Positions 60,999-64,000 of a stretch of DNA of 64,000 nucleotides are shown piece by piece; positions within the stretch are counted from its first letter, which is position 1, and every line of letters begins with the position of its first letter. This stretch comes from Candidatus Devosia phytovorans (lineage in GTDB: Bacteria > Pseudomonadota > Alphaproteobacteria > Rhizobiales > Devosiaceae): assembly GCA_029202405.1 (NCBI GenBank), contig CP119312.1, positions 1,493,001-1,557,000 on the forward strand, in the 5' to 3' direction. The notes under the pieces were generated by a model. The model had not been told where the DNA came from. It was given only the letters and a program-made list of their open reading frames with translations, and did not search any database. The position numbers and the translations under genes are program-made.

Positions 60999-61969
60999 GG
61001 CAGGTCGTCCTCGGTGACGAATTCCACCGGTCCGGCCTCTTCGCCCATCACCGAACGCCCGAAAAGGCTGGCCACCAGATCGACCAGCAGCGTGGCGCTG
61101 GTGCCGCCGTGATCGAGGAAAGGATTGAGCTCCACCACGTCGAGCGAGCCGACCAGCCCGCTGTCATGCAGCATTTCCATGATCAGATGCGCCTCGCGAT
61201 AGCTCAGCCCGCCCGGCACCAGCGTGCCGCCGCCCGGCGCGATAGAGGGGTCCATGGCATCGACATCCAGACTCACATGCAGGTGCCCGCCAGCTTCCTT
61301 GACCCGCGCCAGCACATTGCGCATCAGCGCCACGACGCCGGTCTCATCGATCCTGCGCATATCGAGCACTTCCACGCCGCGCGCATTGAGCAGTTTCCGC
61401 TCCTCGCGATCGACCGATCGTGCGCCGATGATGGTCACGCGCTTGGGCGAAATCGGCCCCAGCCATTCGCCCTGATACTCGTCGTCAAAGCCCGGCTCGC
61501 CGCAGAGCAGCGCCAGCGGCATGCCATGCAGGTTCCCGCTGGGCGACGTCGCCGGCGTGTTGAAATCGGCATGCGCGTCGATCCACAGCACGAACACCGG
61601 TTTCTTCGCCGCCTCGCAATGCCGCGCCACGGCCGAGACCGTCCCCATGGCAATGGAATGGTCGCCACCGAGAAACACCGGAAAATGCCCATCCTTGAGT
61701 ATCGAAAATCCTTGGTCGCTGATCCGTGCCGCCAGGTCCAGCACATCGGCCCGCCGCTCGTCCGGCAGACGCTGGCTCGCCGGCGAGGTGCCGAGCGGGG
61801 GCTGCGGCCGGCGCAAATCGCCGTGATCCACCACCTCGTGCTCCAGCTCGATCAGGGCTTCGGCAAGGCCCGCCACCCGCAGGGCCTCCGGTCCCATGCC
61901 GCAACCGCGCACCGAGGCGCCGGCGGCCGTAGCAATTCCGATCAGGTCGATGCGGCGGGGCTTGGTCAT
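60995..61969 (-). CDS. rocF: Arginase
   Basis: A 324-residue Mn-dependent enzyme that splits arginine into ornithine and urea. The metal-binding motifs are GGDHS, DAHADFN and SLDVDAMDP, and HGMPLALL (substrate region) is present, which favours arginase over agmatinase. ATG 61969 has GGAGAG upstream. It is the first gene of a two-gene operon with the SnoaL-like protein. No arginine-catabolic regulator is adjacent. Confidence 0.93.
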   Translation of the reverse strand: MTKPRRIDLIGIATAAGASVRGCGMGPEALRVAGLAEALIELEHEVVDHGDLRRPQPPLGTSPASQRLPDERRADVLDLAARISDQGFSILKDGHFPVFLGGDHSIAMGTVSAVARHCEAAKKPVFVLWIDAHADFNTPATSPSGNLHGMPLALLCGEPGFDDEYQGEWLGPISPKRVTIIGARSVDREERKLLNARGVEVLDMRRIDETGVVALMRNVLARVKEAGGHLHVSLDVDAMDPSIAPGGGTLVPGGLSYREAHLIMEMLHDSGLVGSLDVVELNPFLDHGGTSATLLVDLVASLFGRSVMGEEAGPVEFVTEDDLP

Positions 61970-62274
61970 GCGTCTCTCCGGAGGTTGGTAACAGTCATGC
62001 CGCTTCGCGCGGCCAGAACAAGGCGTGCTCGATCAGTTGTGAACAGGTGTGGTTACATCCGCCTTGCAGCCAAGGCACAGCAATGTTTCCGGGCGTTTCG
62101 CATATCTCCTGTGCGGAAGAGGTTTAACCATGACAATTCCGCGTAGGTTGACTTGTGTGGCGCATAGGCGGACCTATTTATTAACCGGAATCAGCGCAGC
62201 CTTTACGACTGTAGCTGTCTAGACGGGCGCGCTACCCATCTCCTTCCCACCGCGCGCCCCGGAAAGGATACGAG
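61970..62274. other. Divergent rocF/lon intergenic region
   Basis: About 305 bases without a gene. Near lon, CTTGTG (from 62152), 16 bases, CTATTT resembles an RpoH promoter, which would suit lon, but TTGACT just before confuses the assignment. I see no other clear signal. Confidence 0.35.
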
Positions 62275-64000
62275 ATGACGGACGTCACCCCCGCCACTGG
62301 CGATGCAAGCCGGGACAGGGTTTACCCAGTTCTCCCCCTGCGTGATATCGTCGTTTTCCCCGGCATGATCGTTCCGCTGTTTGTCGGACGCGAGAAGTCG
62401 GTCAAGGCGCTTGAAGAAGTCATGCGCGACGACAAGCATATTCTTGTGGTGACGCAGAAGAATGCGCAGGACGATGATCCGGCTCCGGATCAGATCTATG
62501 CCACGGGCACCATCGCCACCGTTCTGCAGCTGCTCAAGCTGCCCGACGGCACCGTCAAGGTGCTGGTGGAAGGCCTGCATCGCGCCACCATCGATCGCTA
62601 TCTGCAGACCGTGGATTATTTCGAGGCCGAAGCCTCCATCCTCCCCGAACCGGAAGAGGACGCGACCGAACTAGAGGCCCTGGCCCGTTCGGCCACCACC
62701 GAGTTCGAGAGCTATGTGAAGCTCAACAAGAAGATCTCGGCCGAGGTCGTGGCTGCCGTCGGGCAGATCGAAAACCACAGTAAGCTCGCCGATACCATTG
62801 CCAGCCACCTCGTGATCAAGATCAACGAGAAGGAAGACCTGCTCTCGACCCTGTCGGTCGCCGAGCGCTTCCAGAAGATCCTGGGCCTGATGGAAGGCGA
62901 GATCGGTGTGCTGCAGGTGGAAAAGCGCATCCGCAGCCGCGTCAAGCGGCAGATGGAAAAGACGCAGCGCGAGTACTACCTCAACGAGCAGATGAAGGCG
63001 ATCCAGAAGGAACTGGGCGACGGCGAAGAGGGCTCCAACGAGATCGCAGAGATCGAGGAGCGCATCGCCAAGACCCGGCTTTCCAAGGAAGCCAAGCTCA
63101 AGGCCGAGGGCGAGCTGAAAAAGCTCAAGTCCATGAGCCCGATGTCGGCTGAAGCCACCGTCGTGCGTAACTATCTCGATACGCTTCTGGGCCTGCCCTG
63201 GGGTAAGAAGAGCAAGGTCAAGCGTGACCTGGTCCTCGCCGAAAAGGTGCTGGACGAGGATCACTATGGCCTTGAGAAGGTCAAGGAACGCATCCTCGAG
63301 TATCTGGCGGTGCAGGGCCGCACCGGCACGCTGCGCGGGCCGATCCTCTGCCTCGTTGGTCCTCCGGGGGTCGGCAAGACCTCGCTGGGCAAGTCCATCG
63401 CCAAGGCGACCGGCCGCGAATTCGTGCGCATGGCGCTCGGCGGCGTGCGTGACGAAGCCGAGATCCGTGGCCACCGCCGCACCTATATCGGCTCCATGCC
63501 CGGCAAGGTGATCCAGTCGCTCAAGAAGGTCGGTAAGTCCAACCCGCTGTTCCTCCTCGACGAGATCGACAAGATGGGCCAGGACTTCCGCGGCGATCCG
63601 TCGTCGGCTCTCCTGGAAGTGCTCGATCCGGAACAGAACAACACGTTTGCCGATCACTATCTCGAAGTGGATTATGATCTCAGCGACGTGATGTTCGTGA
63701 CCACCTCGAACACGCTCAACATCCCGGGCCCGCTGATGGACCGCATGGAGATCATCCGCCTCTCGGGTTACACCGAGCAGGAGAAGCATGCGATCGCCAA
63801 GCAGCACCTGATCCCCGAGACGCTCAAGGAAAACGGCCTCGCCCATGGCGAGTTCGAACTCTCCGACGAGATGCTGACCTTCCTCATCCAGCGCTATACG
63901 CGTGAGGCTGGCGTCCGCAATCTCAAGCGCGAGATCGGCAAGCTGATGCGCAAGGCCGTGACCGAGATCGTCAAGACCAAGGTCAAGTCGGTCACCATCG
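62275..64000 (+). CDS. lon: Lon protease, N-terminal two thirds (3' end outside window)
   Basis: ATP-dependent serine protease for damaged and regulatory proteins. The visible 575 codons hold the Lon N-terminal domain (YPVLPLRDIVVFPGMIVPLFVG), the coiled coil (QMEKTQREYYLNEQMKAIQKELG) and the AAA+ module with Walker A GPPGVGKT (near residue 362), Walker B FLLDEIDKM and the GRREFVR-like sensor region. The proteolytic domain with the Ser-Lys dyad lies beyond the edge. AAGGA is seven bases before the ATG. Confidence 0.97.
   Translation, partial: MTDVTPATGDASRDRVYPVLPLRDIVVFPGMIVPLFVGREKSVKALEEVMRDDKHILVVTQKNAQDDDPAPDQIYATGTIATVLQLLKLPDGTVKVLVEGLHRATIDRYLQTVDYFEAEASILPEPEEDATELEALARSATTEFESYVKLNKKISAEVVAAVGQIENHSKLADTIASHLVIKINEKEDLLSTLSVAERFQKILGLMEGEIGVLQVEKRIRSRVKRQMEKTQREYYLNEQMKAIQKELGDGEEGSNEIAEIEERIAKTRLSKEAKLKAEGELKKLKSMSPMSAEATVVRNYLDTLLGLPWGKKSKVKRDLVLAEKVLDEDHYGLEKVKERILEYLAVQGRTGTLRGPILCLVGPPGVGKTSLGKSIAKATGREFVRMALGGVRDEAEIRGHRRTYIGSMPGKVIQSLKKVGKSNPLFLLDEIDKMGQDFRGDPSSALLEVLDPEQNNTFADHYLEVDYDLSDVMFVTTSNTLNIPGPLMDRMEIIRLSGYTEQEKHAIAKQHLIPETLKENGLAHGEFELSDEMLTFLIQRYTREAGVRNLKREIGKLMRKAVTEIVKTKVKSVTI

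Overview
The window reads as chromosomal DNA of an alphaproteobacterium of the order Hyphomicrobiales (Rhizobiales). The GC content is high, the proteins are alphaproteobacterial in type (NDUFA12-type complex I protein, AccB/AccC pair, RNase E with a C-terminal GWW motif, SufBCDS operon), and the order rne-amiC-mrcA-prfB is one I associate with this order. A Devosia-like genus is my best guess from gene content; this is recollection, not a search. Most of the window is conserved core genome. I see no prophage, insertion sequence, CRISPR array or rRNA operon.

Layout. 1-11 kb: start of a B12-dependent ribonucleotide reductase gene (cut by the left edge), an APH(3')-like aminoglycoside kinase, NDUFA12 and DUF2155 proteins, a GyrI-like protein, aat, accC-accB-aroQ (minus strand), a DsbA-like oxidoreductase, an aminotransferase, a DUF4386 membrane protein and a GNAT acetyltransferase. 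11-24 kb: rne diverges from amiC, followed by mrcA, a peptide-deformylase homologue that has lost two metal ligands, a soluble PAS-PAS chemoreceptor, prfB with its programmed +1 frameshift, then an M23 peptidase and a peroxiredoxin. 24-30 kb: a very large AsmA/YhdP-like protein, a ParD/ParE-type toxin-antitoxin pair, tyrS and an alpha/beta hydrolase.

30-38 kb is a SUF iron-sulfur operon: cysteine desulfurase, sufB, a small coiled-coil protein, a cupin, sufC, sufD, sufS, sufT and sufA. A promoter with a near-perfect Irr-type palindrome lies in front. 38-50 kb: aroA, a GGDEF protein, a DEAD-box helicase with a long leader, parE, a small secreted protein, an ABC-F protein behind a probable regulatory leader ORF, two tandem PilZ paralogues, and glnB-glnA behind a sigma-54-type promoter. 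50-64 kb: tRNA-Leu(UAG), tig, nnr, a cytochrome P450, remains of toxin-antitoxin genes, clpP-clpX, a 120-bp palindromic element, two divergent citrate-synthase homologues (one fused to a DNA-binding domain), an ester-cyclase-like protein, arginase and the first two thirds of lon.

The least ordinary items are: the ABC-F gene with a 22-codon leader ORF carrying an Arg-Ser-Arg motif and downstream hairpins; the helix-turn-helix/citrate-synthase fusion divergent from a second citrate-synthase homologue, with palindromes between them; the pseudo-deformylase and chemoreceptor lying between mrcA and prfB; and the suf operon carrying two uncharacterised translationally coupled genes under a probable Irr site.
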